From Balanoglossus misakiensis (taxonomy: Eukaryota > Hemichordata), in NCBI GenBank assembly GCA_040954595.2, contig CM082577.2:8246001-8310000 (forward strand): DNA of 64,000 nucleotides, in the 5' to 3' direction. The notes beneath the pieces are model-generated. The model worked only from the letters and a program-made list of their open reading frames with translations. It did not search any database and was not told the origin of the DNA. A program made the translations under genes and the position numbers. This document shows positions 46,597 through 60,800 of this stretch, piece after piece. Each line of letters opens with the position of its first letter. Within the stretch, counting starts at the first letter, position 1.

Positions 46597-49481
46597 ATGG
46601 CCAACTGCGCCACATCTTCTGGATGCACAGAGGATGGAGGAATGCCGATCCAGACTCTGTGGGAAGAGGACACGGAATACAGTGCAGATGCCGTGGAATG
46701 GTGTCCTGTCAGCGAACACCTGGATATCTTGGTGTGTGGAACTTACCAGTTAGCTGACAGTGAGAAGAGAGATGATACAACAGGCCAAGATGAACCCACT
46801 GAGAAGGTAGAAATTTGCTTTCTTTTTTTGTAAAGCACATAGCATTTAGAATCACAAGAAAATGAAGAGTAAATAAACATAAAATGGATTTGTATACAAA
46901 ATATTGTCAACTATCACATATCTTGGCCATTGTTAGATAGCAAAATGTATGCTTTGGAAAGTCCAATCTCATGCACTTGATGTACACAGATTTGCCTTTG
47001 TAATAAAAATGATCATTTTAGACAAAATTTCAAACTGCTGTACATGTCTCACTACTTTGCATTGATGTACTACTTGTATGATCTTGAATGACATATATAC
47101 ACACTGTATTATGTATTATGTCAATACTCATTCTATTTGCTAAATAAATAAATATGATAATATCATGTAGAAATCAGAAGAAAATATCGATGCACCAAAG
47201 ATCAGAAAAGGTCGCCTTTTGATGTACAAGTTTGTGATATCTGAAGAAGCTGGTGGAGATTGTGAAACCATGGCGACAAAATTACAGGAAGTTTTCAGGG
47301 AAGAATGTCCTGCCATCTTGGATTTAAAATGGTAAATCACTTCTTATTCTTGTGACAGGAAACTTATGATGTTGATGTTGCCAAAATGTTAGTATTTACA
47401 GAATAATGCAGTAATTAGCAGTTTCAGAATTTCTAGTTGGGGATCTCGGTACTGAAGCTCAGTTAGAACAATAATGTCATTCTGAAACTGCAAGCAGTGT
47501 ATCTAGCAGACCAATATTGTTTACCGACAATTTTTGGTGTTTTTTTTTCTTCTCCAGGTGTCATCAACCTCTGAATAATAAAGCAAGTTTAGGAATTGTA
47601 AATTCAGATGGCGACCTGATTCTGCACCAACTTCAGGTATAGCAATACATGGTTACTTGGAGTATGTGAAGTGGGAAATTCATCTCGATCAATAATCCCT
47701 CAATACCCTCTGTTATTCTTGATTTAAGGATTTAAAGTATGACAGGTATTCTCTGTTCATCTGAAAGCAATGATAAACTCGCATTACTATCACTGTCTAA
47801 ACAAGTACAGTTTTCTCTTATTTCAGGATGACCAGTCCATGCAAGAGTTGCATAGTTTACAAGTTGGCGTTGACAGATTGGCTTTGTCCCTTGACTGGTC
47901 AACTGGTGTTAACTCCAGGTACGTATAGACACATCTACTGTTTATTATCTGTGAGATTTTGTCAACCAGGTTTTACATACAGAACACTTGTTTGCCTCAA
48001 CAGCACAGCATAGTTGCAATAAATGACTCCATGAGAGTAGATGACTAGACAGAGATGTGATACATAATCTGACAGCTTTTGCATGAAATAAACTTGCTTT
48101 GTGTTCACAGTAACAATCCTAATATCATAGTGAGTGATTCAGCCGGCGAGATAACTCTGTGCCAGTTTCAAGAATCTAATCTTGTCAAATTGCATCAATG
48201 GTCAGCCCACCAATTCGAAGCATGGATTGCAGCGTTCAATTACTGGCAACCAGATATCGTCTATTCAGGTAGGAAATTAATGTGTTTCCATTGTGATATG
48301 TGGTGCTTTGCATTCATAAATGACCGCAAGAACAAAGTTAGCTGCAAGGAGGCCTTCACTCTGCAAAGTGTGTACATTGATGATCTTGTACTACTGAGAT
48401 TTTTTTTTCGTTTTTACAGGTGGTGATGACTGTAAATTAAAATGTTGGGACACCAGAACAGAATGCAGTGCGCCAATGTTTGTTAGTAAAAGGTAAACCT
48501 TTTACGTACAGTGCTGGTTTATAGGAAAACACTATCAGGTCTTATGGTGCAGACGTTTACTGAAATTCAAAACCTTATCAAGTAAGACAGCACAGGGTAG
48601 AGCAACCTGATTAAAATCAGATGTAGAGATACTAGTACACGCTGTCTTCCTTCCTGGGTCTTCACTGTTTTCATTCTGCTGCTGTGTTGCTTCTCTGTAG
48701 CTGACTACTGAAATAGGAATGTAAAACTCACTGACAATTTCTCCTGTCTACAGACATGATATGGGAGTATGCAGTATCCACAGCAACAGGGTCAGAGACA
48801 ATATCCTAGCAACGGGGAGGTAGGATTGAATTCACATCCAATTGTTGAATAGATACATGTACTGTCAATCACTGAATTACTTGTATGGTACAAGTGAAAT
48901 AAGCTAACAAGCGACAACCTTTATTGACAGTTATGATGAAACTGTTTTGGTATGGGACACAAGGCAGATGAGACAACCGTTATCGACAACTGGTGTGGGT
49001 GGCGGCGTATGGAGATTGAAATGGCATCCTTCCAATGGTAATCTATTGCTGGCAGCATGCATGCATAATGGGTTCCATGTCTTGGACTGTTCAACTATCA
49101 CAGGTTAGTCTTAATTTTTGGAGTTTGCAAGTACATGTACAATGTATATGAGACTGTTTCTAAAACTTGAGGATTTTGCTTTTGAGGTGATAGAATGTGG
49201 AAGGATGGCATCTGCATGTGATTTCATGTTTTAACCCTTTCACCACCATGGTTCAGTCCAAACCCAGTTTCCTATGGTAAAGTTGGACTCCTAAAGTTTA
49301 TTTCATACCTACAGATTCATGCCAGCCACTTGTCAAGTCATACTTTGGCCACAAATCTCTTGCGTATGGTGCAGATTGGTGTCAGCTGTCCACGCCAGAT
49401 ACCTTGGTGTCCTGTCCACGGAATATTGTAGCCTCCTGTTCATTTTATGACCATTTACTGCACGTGTGGGGATGGAACTAG
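46597..49481 (+). CDS. DPH7: DPH7 homologue, diphthine methylesterase (9 exons, 392 aa)
   Basis: Exons: 46597-46806, 47171-47331, 47558-47636, 47827-47918, 48111-48268, 48420-48492, 48754-48819, 48931-49103, 49315-49481. The phases close exactly. DPH7 (WDR85) is a WD40 beta-propeller that removes the methyl ester from methylated diphthine on eEF2 before the final amidation by DPH6. Signature blocks are [50 protein letters not shown] followed by [25 protein letters not shown], and the terminal [17 protein letters not shown]. Translation may start at 46597 or at the in-frame ATG at 46642, which aligns better with the vertebrate N terminus; the CDS is 377 aa in that case. It is somewhat shorter than vertebrate DPH7 because a variable loop near the C terminus is short. 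A partial MITE lies in the last intron, ending within about 20 bases of the final acceptor. Confidence 0.96.
48602..48631. repeat. Fragment similar to the 19.0-kb hairpin arm
   Basis: GATTAAAATCAGATGTAG matches the outer part of the arms of the hairpin at 18964-19060. It lies in an intron of DPH7 and may be a solo remnant of that element family. Confidence 0.45.
49231..49295. mobile_element. Truncated copy of the TTAA-flanked MITE in the last DPH7 intron
   Basis: Begins TTAACCCTTTCACCACCATG and matches about two thirds of the family consensus, then loses similarity before the expected right end. The splice acceptor of DPH7 exon 9 follows at 49314. Confidence 0.75.
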
Positions 49482-51865
49482 AATGCACTAATGCCCTGTA
49501 ACAGATGTCATTTTTTGATGTCTGTTACAGGTACATTGTACTGATCAGACTCTGTTACAGCCACATCTTAGAATCTGCCTGTAGCTTTCTTGCTTTGTAA
49601 TCCACACCCTGAGCTGAGTAGGTTAAGTTTGAGATTATCCCTTTCACCCCCAGATCTCTCTTTAGAGGTCCAACCTAACCATAGAAAACAATGGGTGTGG
49701 ACTGAACCATGGGGTGAAAGGGAATGTACAACTGAATGTGGATATGCTGTGTCAGACTAGATTGGTCCGAGTTTGAAGGGGTTGTCACAGAAAACATTTT
49801 TATTAAAATTACACAAGATGTTGAATTGATGTTGTAAGTTTTACTGTCTAGATACAAAAATGTTACATGAATAAGATAAATACAAATTTGGGATGAACAT
49901 CTAATATGATACAACGCATCTCACATCAAACTACTGCATGCTGTACAGATCACACAAATCATGTTGGCAACTTTTCTGCAGTACAAGCAGAGAATTCAAA
50001 TCAATGAAATGTAAAAAATATGTTGAAAGCACCACAAAACATTCCAATGGTTGGCACACCAATAGAGACCTATTAAACTAGGTGTTATTCACTCCCCTTG
50101 ATTCTGGTGATGTGGAATAATCGATCACTTGTTTTGCTGTCAGCAGGATCATTCCATTCAGAGGATAGGGGTGAGTGGATTCTGAAAACTTACAAAAAAG
50201 TCGCTTTTTTCATAAATTGTCAATTCGGCAGTGTTGGTGCATGCGATTTCTGAGGATGAGTTTGAAGTGAATGATACAAATTGCTATTGACTACTACTGA
50301 GTGTGAGTACGTGTATTCTCATTACATTGGTCCAATTTCTGTTCTATACTGAACTAAATCCTTATGGTACAGGAAAAAAACTTTGACAAAGTTCTGAAGA
50401 ATTTTATTTTTGATATCAGTTAAACTGGCCAGCAGGAGCTCCGGGATGCTTGGAAAAGTTCTTCCCGCGATTAGCATAATCATTAAAATCACCTACAACT
50501 GGGTCACGAAATGTCATTTCAGATTAGTTCAATTACAACATGTCATGTCTACAAAATACACCAGAACTTAGATAATAAAATAAAAGTGTACAATCAAAAC
50601 AAAAGTGAATATGCTACACAAAAATAAATAAAAACAAATTGCACCATTACATAGCATTAAGTTTTTTTTAAATTATAAATTATGGACGTTTTTAGCAAGC
50701 TGCTACATACAATGATTAATTAGTTCATTTTGAGTTAATGACGTGAACATTTACAGACTGCAAATTTGTCAATGCCTCTGACCTTGCTAGTATAAACTTT
50801 TTGAAATTACTTTTTAACACAAAAACACGACTAACAGAATCATTTCACAACTGTAGACATGATTACAAAAAAAACTAACAATCTGTACCTTGACAGATTT
50901 TCTGCGTCTACTTCTGACACTCCAACCCCATCGATTACTCAAAAATGTTTCCCACATTCATCTGATCACAAAACAATTAATGGCAGAATACAATCACTTG
51001 AAATTGACGCTGTACATTATGTTGTGTCATCCAGTCTACACAAATCTTACCCAGTTTTTTTCTGGGTACTTCTATGTTAATAACAATAGCTTATTAGAGA
51101 GTTAAAGTTCTTGTTTTGCAAAATAATGGACTGAACTGTCAATCGATGACAAATCAGGGTACCTACACATAAAGTACAGTAGAAACACAAAACAGTGACA
51201 TCACTGAAAAGTGAAACATGCCTAACAAAACTAGGCAGGTCAAAGTGATGTTTACAACAGCTACATGTATTGCCAAATGTGTATTTAGCATGTTGAGTAT
51301 TTCTACATTCGAATAGCACCATTCTATCACTGGCAAGTTTCTATTTACAATACACTCACTCTCAAAACACAATTTGATTTTTATGTGAGACGTAAAGTGT
51401 GTACATCAGATAAGCACTACTGATATACTGGTCATGGAAGGTAAGAGGAGAGAGATCTGTTCACACTCATTTTCTAGAATATTACAACTTCGTAATGCAA
51501 GCATTAGCAACCTTTTTGGCCTCTAACGAACATTTTTTGTGTGTAGAGCCCTAAATATGATCAGTCCTTTACTTGGTACCTGCAAAATCCAAATCCTGTG
51601 TCGTCAAACCACGGGCGTCATGGAACAATAAAGTGTATGTAGCTTGTTTGACTGGGGAATACATGTACCAAGTGGGCCTACTGAATGTACCTTAGTGGCA
51701 TGGCACTGCCGTAGAGGGCGCACCGCATCAGAGGTACCGGTACTCCAGGTTGGCTAATACAGCAAAGTCAAAACTACAGTGTGCTTCGTTGCAGACAAAA
51801 ATTTATCAACAATTCTATAGTACTGATTCTGATTTCTCACAGCTATAAAGCGATTGTAAAACGAC
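49482..51865. other. Spacer between the convergent DPH7 and FLII genes
   Basis: AT-rich, no protein-coding gene recognised. The left part should contain the DPH7 3' untranslated region and one MITE copy. The right part should contain the FLII 3' untranslated region (stop codon at 51866). No structured RNA was recognised. Confidence 0.45.
49635..49724. mobile_element. TTAA-type palindromic MITE, 3' of DPH7
   Basis: Runs from ATCCCTTTCACCCCCAG to GGGGTGAAAGGGAA with the family core GGACTGAACCATGG. The outer TTAA is degenerate. Confidence 0.7.
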
Positions 51866-54800
51866 TTATTTTGGTGCTTGACGGAATAAGCCCCATCCAT
51901 GGAAACAGCGGACAAACTTCCAGGGCTCCTTCCCCTTCTTTGCCATGAACAGTTTGCGTGGATTCTCTGGGTCTTTGTTTTTCAGGTGCTGTATGTAAAC
52001 CTTCAAGAAAGGAAGAGAATTTAGTTCATGTCAGTACTTTCATTTCCATGCCAAGCTTAAAGACCTTAAAATTGTTCGTTTAAATCGTGTCTCACTTCAA
52101 TGACATTCAACTATGGACACTTACCTGGGCACTCTTGAATGCCAGTTTGATTTCAATATCACTTCCCGTTGGACCAACCCATAGAAAGACTTCGTGACCA
52201 GTGTCCAATATCATTATGTCATCGTCTGCTAGATCATCCTGTAAATATGAAACACTATGGTAAGTTTTGCCGTAGAACACTACACAATACATCTGTACAG
52301 CATTTCAAGTATGCCCTATGTTCCAGCTTATATGAAATAAAGTTGGCAGGTATGTCTACACATATGTTATTTTTTGAAATAAGAGGCAATATTCTGCAGG
52401 CAATTCCAGCTACTAACATTCCCAAAATAACCTCTGATGTTTTGCCAATACCATTTGGAAAACCATCTGTACAGACACAACAAGTGGTCCACTACCTATA
52501 AACAAAACTCATCTACATATCTAGCTGGCAATATAATTGTGTCAAACACACAATGACTATTTACTTGTAGTGAGTATTTACGCAGAGGACTAGACTCACC
52601 TGGCAAAAATCGGCACATTTCTCTGACACTGTAAAGAACCCTTTCTCATTGGAACATCTGAACAGTCTGGACATATTCATGTAATCAGCATCTACGTCGT
52701 AAGACTTCTTTCCACCAATACCAACCCAGAAGAAATTCTCTGGTTCTCCGCCTTCGTTGATTAACTGGATGCTGTATGTCTACAAATATATATAATAAGG
52801 GGAATAGTGTTAGAAAAGTCTACAAGCAAACATGTCACACCACTGATCCAAACACATGTTTTTATGCAACACAACCTTTCTTTAGTTTGTACATTTTTAT
52901 TTCCCTTTTGTTTAAAGGTATATGGTCACCTATGCAAATATAGCTACAGTTACAATGGTAAATTGAGATGTAACCAATCACAGATTTTCAGTGGGTGGCA
53001 CACCCGAAAAAAGAGCGCCACCATATGTTCTTTAGAACGCTCAAATACGGCATTTCTGACATATATGGTCGTATGTAAATTGGAGGTGACCGTGTACCTT
53101 TAAACCTACCACTAAGAGAAACTCATTGCACCTGTTGCTATGACTACAAAACAAAAACATCATCTGGAACATACCCCAAACATATCTCTAGCAATTTCTT
53201 CAGTCAGTTTGGCTTCATCTTGATCAGCTTTTTCTCCGATCCACACGTAAACAATTCCATTCTCTTGGTTGTCAAAAGGAACTTTCAGGATGTAACTGAA
53301 AGACGAGATATTGACATTCAATATTGACAGCAAGTACGGTCGCTTTCAGTTTCTACTGATGAACATGTAACGTTTATAAGAAGTCATCTTTTAAATTCAT
53401 TTCACGTCCATTCACGTCAACATGCATGGATATTTGCATTTTTTCAAGGAAAACTGAGAGTTGATGTTCACTATAGCTATGGTAAAGACCCAGTCAGTAG
53501 AATAAGTTCAGACAAGACGCCTACGGACTAACTCCTGCCAAGTCGTGGGGTAATGAAAAATCTCTAAAATGTACAGGAAAAAAATAAACTATCTCTTCTA
53601 CTTTACCAGAACTCAGAGTTAAGGAGTTTAGCTGATGGGTTTATTTGCACACATCGGGTACAGATGGAGCCACCGTTGGATCTCACATGGAACATCTCAG
53701 GAAACATCTCAGTGCCTGGTTTCTTGGGCATTTTACGTTTTCCACGGATGATGATGAACCTCCTCTTGAAGTGTGACATGAATTTCAGATTCTCTTGTTG
53801 CTGTACACAAAATGATAGAAACTGTATTAGTCTTGTGGTTTCCCTTAGTGCTTCGTCATATAGCATGCAAGGAATCTGTGTGTCATTGATATTACTTTTC
53901 TGCCATGTGCTTAGGTAAAAACAAACTCCTGGCTATATTGCCATATGCACAACTTCCCATCAGAAGACAGTGGCTGCAATAACACCCTGTCAATCACTGT
54001 ATTTGACACAAATTCTACAAACTAATAAATATCTCTTCCATGACATTTTGTTACCAACGTTTCTAAGGACACGTACAGCCAGATACATGTACATACCTGA
54101 AAGAGCCTGACGACTTCCAACTTGTCACCAAACAGACTCTCAAACTTCTTCTGCAGACTGAATGTAAACGTCAACCATCCCATCTTGCTGGCGTCCCTTC
54201 CTTGCCAGAAGTACACCACGTACTGGAACTCATCCGGTTCGTCTTCGCCTTCCTCCGCGTCTTCCGGACTGTCTTCGTCGTACTCTTTGGGAACCCAGTA
54301 TCGGCACAGGAACACATAGCAGTCGCCGGAGTAGAAGTGACCTGATGAAGAAAAGATTCCCATGAATTATTATGTCACGGTGGTGGTGTCATGCGAGTGT
54401 CAGGTAGTGTTCAGTAGTCTCATGTGAGTGTTAGGTGCTGTCATTGTCAGTACAGTATAGTGTCATGCAGTGTCATCTGTGTCACATACTATCATGCCAG
54501 GGCCATGTTGGAGCGATACTTGTAAATATATATGGTGTCTTATTACAGTCTCGTTAGCTGTACATGGGAAATTGATGCTTTACATACAACGGGCGATGCC
54601 TTTTTGACACTCGGCAAAAACACACCTGATTCTTCCTCTGGCAACCGAACAAATTTCTTGCCTTCCAAGACGAATGATTCAATGCTATCCAGATCCTCGT
54701 TCCATTCTTCCATCAGTTGCTCCTGTCGGGTCAAAGGTGAAAAGGTATAATCACACTAACTGCAGCCTGTTTTTTCATGATGAAACTTAACCCAGTACAA

Positions 54801-57800
54801 GTGCCTCTCACCCTGACTAAAACTTGAAAATAGTGTGTATCAGCATTAGTATCTGCATCAAAGTGACTACTGTAGCAGTTTAAATCAACCCTTATTACTG
54901 TTTATCAATAATAAGTAACATCACTGCTATTGTCCATAAGTCCATAGCAATTCAGCTGCTACCACACAAATGATGACATCACCAGAAATGTTGCGAGCAG
55001 GAATCATCCACTACTCACACAAGGTGATGACATCATCAGTACACGCCTATTCTAGTGGCAACAAGTCCATCTCAAACACAAAATGGTACAAATTACTCAC
55101 GGATTCAGCGGCGGACATTGCTGGTTGTCTTGGCATGAACAGAGCTGACAAGTCGGTTTTAATCTCGTCCTTTTTCTTTTCCTGTAAAAGACAACAAATT
55201 ATCAGAATCATCAACACAGTACATGTACATCATTCTACAAATCAGAGCAGTCCTCACTAAGATTATAGGGAGGATTATCAATTATTCGGGAGGTTTTGAA
55301 ATGTCTTTTTATCCGAAAGGCTGTTGTGTGGTGAATACCCTTCACTGTTTGACAGGCATGAGACTTGACTTGGCTTCTAATTTGAAAGATGATAACATGA
55401 ATGAACAATTTCCAAGACAGCCTGATTCAATTTCTCTCACCTGTCCCTTGGCAGCTGCTTGTTGGGTTTTAAACAGCGTCTGAGCAGTTTTGGTGAAATC
55501 AACAGAGATCACATCATCCCAGTTGGCAAACTTGGATTTGAACACCATGGTCTCAGTTCTGCAACGAACAACATTCAATACATTAAAAGTCACCCTTGCA
55601 CTCCCACTGTCAAACCTGCTTATGGCTGCCAGTCAAGGGACTTTGCTAAACTGTCATTTATAGACAGGTGGACTTTATAGACAGGTCAATTTATGCACAT
55701 GTAAATTGCACAGGGACTGTAACAAAGTGGGCACTGTGGACAAGTCTATATAGAGCCTGTAACACAGGTTGGACTGTAATCATTAAGATTCAACTCTCAG
55801 TAAAAACTGCCCACAGATCAATTAGTCCTAATGAAATCGGAAAATTCTGTTAGTACACAGCATCAGTCAGTCTTGCAGGTTATCAAATCCACATTTGGGT
55901 GACACCCCTACTTCGCATCAAAATAGAACAACCCAAACAGGAGATATGTGAGGTTACGTCTTATTGTGGTAAGACAGTAGGGGTGTGCAGGTCAAATCTG
56001 TGTAATTTTTTTGTCAAAGGAACAAGGTAGGTAGTCAGCGAAGTACGAGTGATCCCCACTTCACTACATACTTTGGTTCGCTCCCATTGTTTTCAGAGGT
56101 GAGGTTGAAACCACATGCATGGAAAAGGGGTGTACAAGCTGATTTTCCGTGAAGAGTGAAAGTGTAAATGTAGTTGGTGGGTGATGGAATATGATTCAGC
56201 AATTTTGCACCGACCAAAGTGAAAACCCTGTTCCTTTGATGTGATACGTGTGATGCAAGGTTCAACCCTTCCACCCCTAGTTCCCTATTCAGAGGTCCGA
56301 CCTGACCATAGAAAGCAATGGGTTTGGACTGAACCACGGGGGTGAAAGGGTTGAAATGAATCCATGGCAAGACGACACTCGCCATAATTCTCTCTCCATG
56401 CCTTTTTTTAAACGGTACAACTAAAGCCATGCCTACTTCTTTGGAAAAATTCACAGAAGATGTTAGTTGTCTACCGTCGCCAGTAACCATGCACTGTTAA
56501 CGAAGTCAGTCAAGAGAGCATAGCATAGCGATGCCTTACCCCATACCCTCTATAACCATCTTCATGACTTTCTCTGCAGTTCGCGTGTAATCAACATACA
56601 AAACATCGTCCCAATCATCAAACTTGGACTTAAATAGTTGACTTTCGTATCTTTTCTCGCCAAATAAAAAACAGAACGTACACCGAGGAAAAAAAAATAA
56701 AGAAAAAAAAATACAAAGGCATGGAGGAGAAGAGAAGAGGGAGAAAACAGAAACAGAAGATTAAAAGTGGAAAGGAGAGAGAGTGTTTTCAGGCAAATGA
56801 TGATGGTGTTTGGGCAAACAGATAGGAAGACAGAAGAGATTCACTCGAGAGATTTTAAGGAAAAGTTTTCAGGAATAAAGTTTTGTGAACAGAGCACCAA
56901 TGGAGTGAAAACCATGAGATTTCTTTCCAGGAAATGAACTCAAGTGGTCAAGATCTTGAGGACATTTCAGATTGTAATTTCTTGGTCTCCAAAGTGTTGT
57001 TACAAAAAAAGAAGGGGGGGGGGAATAAACATGATAAATGACCTACCCTTCTAGGATTCTAGTCACCAAGGCAATGGCAGGCCTGGGAATGACACTGCAT
57101 ATTTCTTGAGAGAGTTTCAGGGCGGCGGCCCTCACTAGCCGGCTTGACTTGCGACCAATCCTGAAAGATGTCGTGTGAAATCAGTTATCATAATATCCGG
57201 CAACAGACCTGATGAGAAGCACACTGAAGAGTTAGTATTCACACCCCCTGAAGGAGACAGAATTGGGGTTTGATCAACTAGAAATTACAGTCCCCAGCAA
57301 GTGAATTGCAAACTCTGACAGATTCACCATGGAAAGAACACACACAAGACTCACCACACAAACACATCAGAATGACAATCCAGAATGTAGACGTTCTTGG
57401 TGTGCAGCAAATCTTGTGTCAGTTTCTGTCTTCGATGTTCAACTACAGAAAAAAAAAACAGGATGAAGTGTGAGATAACATTAGTGCCAGACTTACCGCA
57501 ACACTGCTGATAATCAGAATTTCCTGTTCAGGCACTGTCAAGACCTAGTTTAGTTACTGTATTTATTTCCAGAATGGCACTTTGCCTTTTTTGCTAGAAA
57601 TTTCTGGTAACCTTTTTCAGGGGTATTATTTTACATTACTTTGCCCGCTCTTTATGTAAACAGGCTTTCAAACCACAAGACTTCTTTTGAAGTCTCAGTA
57701 CAAATGACCCACCTACTGGCAGTATACTGCCCTCTAGAGGTATCTATACCCAATCACTTACCTTGTGGGAGTTCCAGATATCCCATTCCTAACCCAGCTC

Positions 57801-60800
57801 TGTATAACTTGGGCCACACAGGAATAACATCTTCTATCCAAGGCTGAAGGTAATAAAGAAGTTGAGTCTCTTGTAAGATGTAGAACTAGCCAGATGGTTC
57901 ATTTATTTAACCCTAACGCTGCCAAGTCAGTATGAACTGGTTTGATTTCCAGGGTGCCTAGAATCCGGGCTCCCAGGCCCGTTAGGCTGCCAAGTGTGTG
58001 TTAATCAGTAGGGCCTATACATGACCCTCAGACCAATACAGTACAAACCAGTACGATTTGGTACATTTTTCAGGGGGCTCAGACTGCCAAGTGTGTCTAA
58101 GTACGTATGAGAGCCATGTCAAGACAGTCAAAATACGTTTTAGAAGAAAAAGTGGCAAATTTGTATTTTAAGGGACTTGAGACTCTAAACAGATATGACA
58201 CCCAGTAGCATAAGGGTTAAAGTGAAGTCAACTACGTCCTTTACTGTGAACAACAGTTCTGTTACAATGTGCCTCACAACAGCATGTGTCAAATGTACAT
58301 ATTGTCTTAGACAGAGTCCGTCTGTTACTTTGCATACAGCAATAATTCAAGACTCACACAGACATTCTCGCTGTCACTATTACATACACTATTACAGACA
58401 CTACATGAAGACATCCACAGTGAAAACTTACCTTGACTTCAAACCAATCTGGTTTACCACCCAGGATTTCCCAGAATTCATCTATTTCATCTTCCTGAAT
58501 CATGACAGTGATAACAGATTGGTTTTTTCGTTCATTTTTGTTGATTTTCTCAGCCATCAGTCTGATGAGAAGACATATTGGGTAGATCAGAAAAATGTGT
58601 GCGGGATAAATTGCGCATTCATCAGTTTGGGTTTTTCACCCCCTGATATAGCGCCCTCTGTGGTGTAAAGTCAACTTATAGCAGGATCCTTCCTGTATGC
58701 AAAATATTTCATTTTTCATTTTACAAATAGTCATTTAGAGTTGACTAACAATAACTTCTCAAACTGTCCAAAATCTACCTAGCTTATAAAGCATTTTCCC
58801 TTCAATATATTCTCTGTGCCAAGATGCAAAAACATCCTCTGAACTTCGGCAAAGTACATTCTGTTTTGCTGAAAAGAGTCAGCCATTTACCTTGACTTGG
58901 ATTTTGTCAATGACTTGCACTGATTTCCATACCAGATGTACATATTCAAGCCGCAGTCTAGGATGAAGACAAACTTGGGATCCAATGAGAACGCTTCCAC
59001 TGGTACCTAGTGTAAACAACAGGTACAGAGTTGTAAACGTCTAGAGTGCAGAGATTTCAATGCATGTAAATGATAAACATTCACGTTTAACAATCCAGTG
59101 ATTGTTATCATAATTTCTGCACTGTCTGGTCATCAAATGTAACACGAAAATATTACATGGAGAAAGTCAGCGCTTTAGACAAACACAGGGTACATCATGA
59201 AAGCATATTACACCACAAAACCAACCCAACCCCTTTTCTTTTGAAATCAGAAATCTTGTCAATGAAAACTGACGGAAACATGTCAATTTATACTGCACAG
59301 CCTCTAGCACACACTAATAGTTTTTAACTACTCACAGGTTCAAGGTGCAGGTTGTTCGTGCCAGACACTCTGTACAGCCTTATCGGGTACTCCACATTTT
59401 CTACAGTGTAAAATCCACTTGCAGTACCACCTTCGATGTACGCAATGTCCTGGTCAAACAAATCCAGAAACTCATCGCTTTCTTCCCCAAGCTCTTCCCG
59501 CTTCGTCCGGGACTCTGCTCCCAGCATATTCCTCAGATTGACAGCATGAATGGCCGAGCATGCTTTCTTGTCCAGCTGAAAATACAGTAGTCATAGAAAC
59601 GAGTGAGAAGCACTAGCAGGAACTATAACAGTCACTGATGAAAGCAGGATTTTCGATGATATAGGTCTTGTGGAATTACCATGTGCTGGTGTTCTGTGAC
59701 ATTCTTTTTCAAAAGCAACAGAACTCATTATCACAACAATCAAATGCATGGTTATGTAAATAGTTGGTACTCTACAGTGTGCCCTCTAACAAACACAATT
59801 TATAAAAGCTCTGAGTCAATTTGAAGATTTCTATCAATATCTCGGGGTCAGCCCTGTACCTTTTCATGTAGTGTGGATAATTTTCTTGGTTTGTTGAGTC
59901 AGTTTCACATCATATGGACTTACAGCACACTGGAACTCTATCAAACATTCCAGTGGAGAAACTGTCAGTGGAAGCATATACATTGAGAAAACTTACCGAG
60001 GCTTCACTGCCAATCCAGAAATAGATCTGCCAGTCCAGGTTGCTGTCATCATCAATGAACGTCTAAGAACAAAAGTAGAATAAATCATCTAGATATTGAT
60101 ATTCACATGACACTTAGTAGACAGTGACATTACACGCCATATTCAGAGAATTTTGGTCAAACCAACTTTTTCACAGGAATTTTTTTAATATGAATGATGA
60201 AACTATGTTTTCTCATGCCCGTATTTGGACTTCACACAGTGCAAGTAGTCAACATATGGCTACATCACTTGAATTCAATGTGCATCAACTCAAGACAGCA
60301 AACTGCCATTAAAATTAAGAGATATCTGTACTCACATTCAGCACAATGTAACAATCAGCCTCGTAGAATTTTCCATACAATGCTACAAAAGAGAGTGTTT
60401 ACAAATTTTAATGAAACTTTCCCCGACAACATCACTATCAGAACAAGAAAGAATATACAATGACAGAAATCACTCAAGACCAAAATGTCCCCCAGAACAC
60501 ACAACGAGAGAAATGTGAATTAACGTAATTACCGCTGTCAGGGTCTGATTCTAAGATACCAGCCAGACATCAAATAAACATGCAAAGACAGACAGACAGA
60601 CAACAGGTGACACAGACATGTGACAAAAACAGAGAAAAGGCATTAGTATTAAAAAAGCAGACAGAAATAATCAACTATGCAGAAGTTCGAGCAAATTGCA
60701 AGAAACAAGACAAACTTGTGAAGTACTATTATAACTACGGTACTTACAGAAACATGCAAAGTTTTTCAAGCACTACATTGTGCCAGACACTAAAAAGATG

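Noticed and set aside
56540-56650. Mutually exclusive use of the two FLII duplicate exons
   Set aside because: The only alternative donor in the cassette (GTATGG) gives phase 1, which does not fit the phase-0 exon at 55181. An added cassette (phase 2-2) is the consistent reading.
58195-58668. 157-codon plus-strand frame
   Set aside because: Antisense across an FLII exon (58432-58561), its intron and the edge of a transposon. No independent support.
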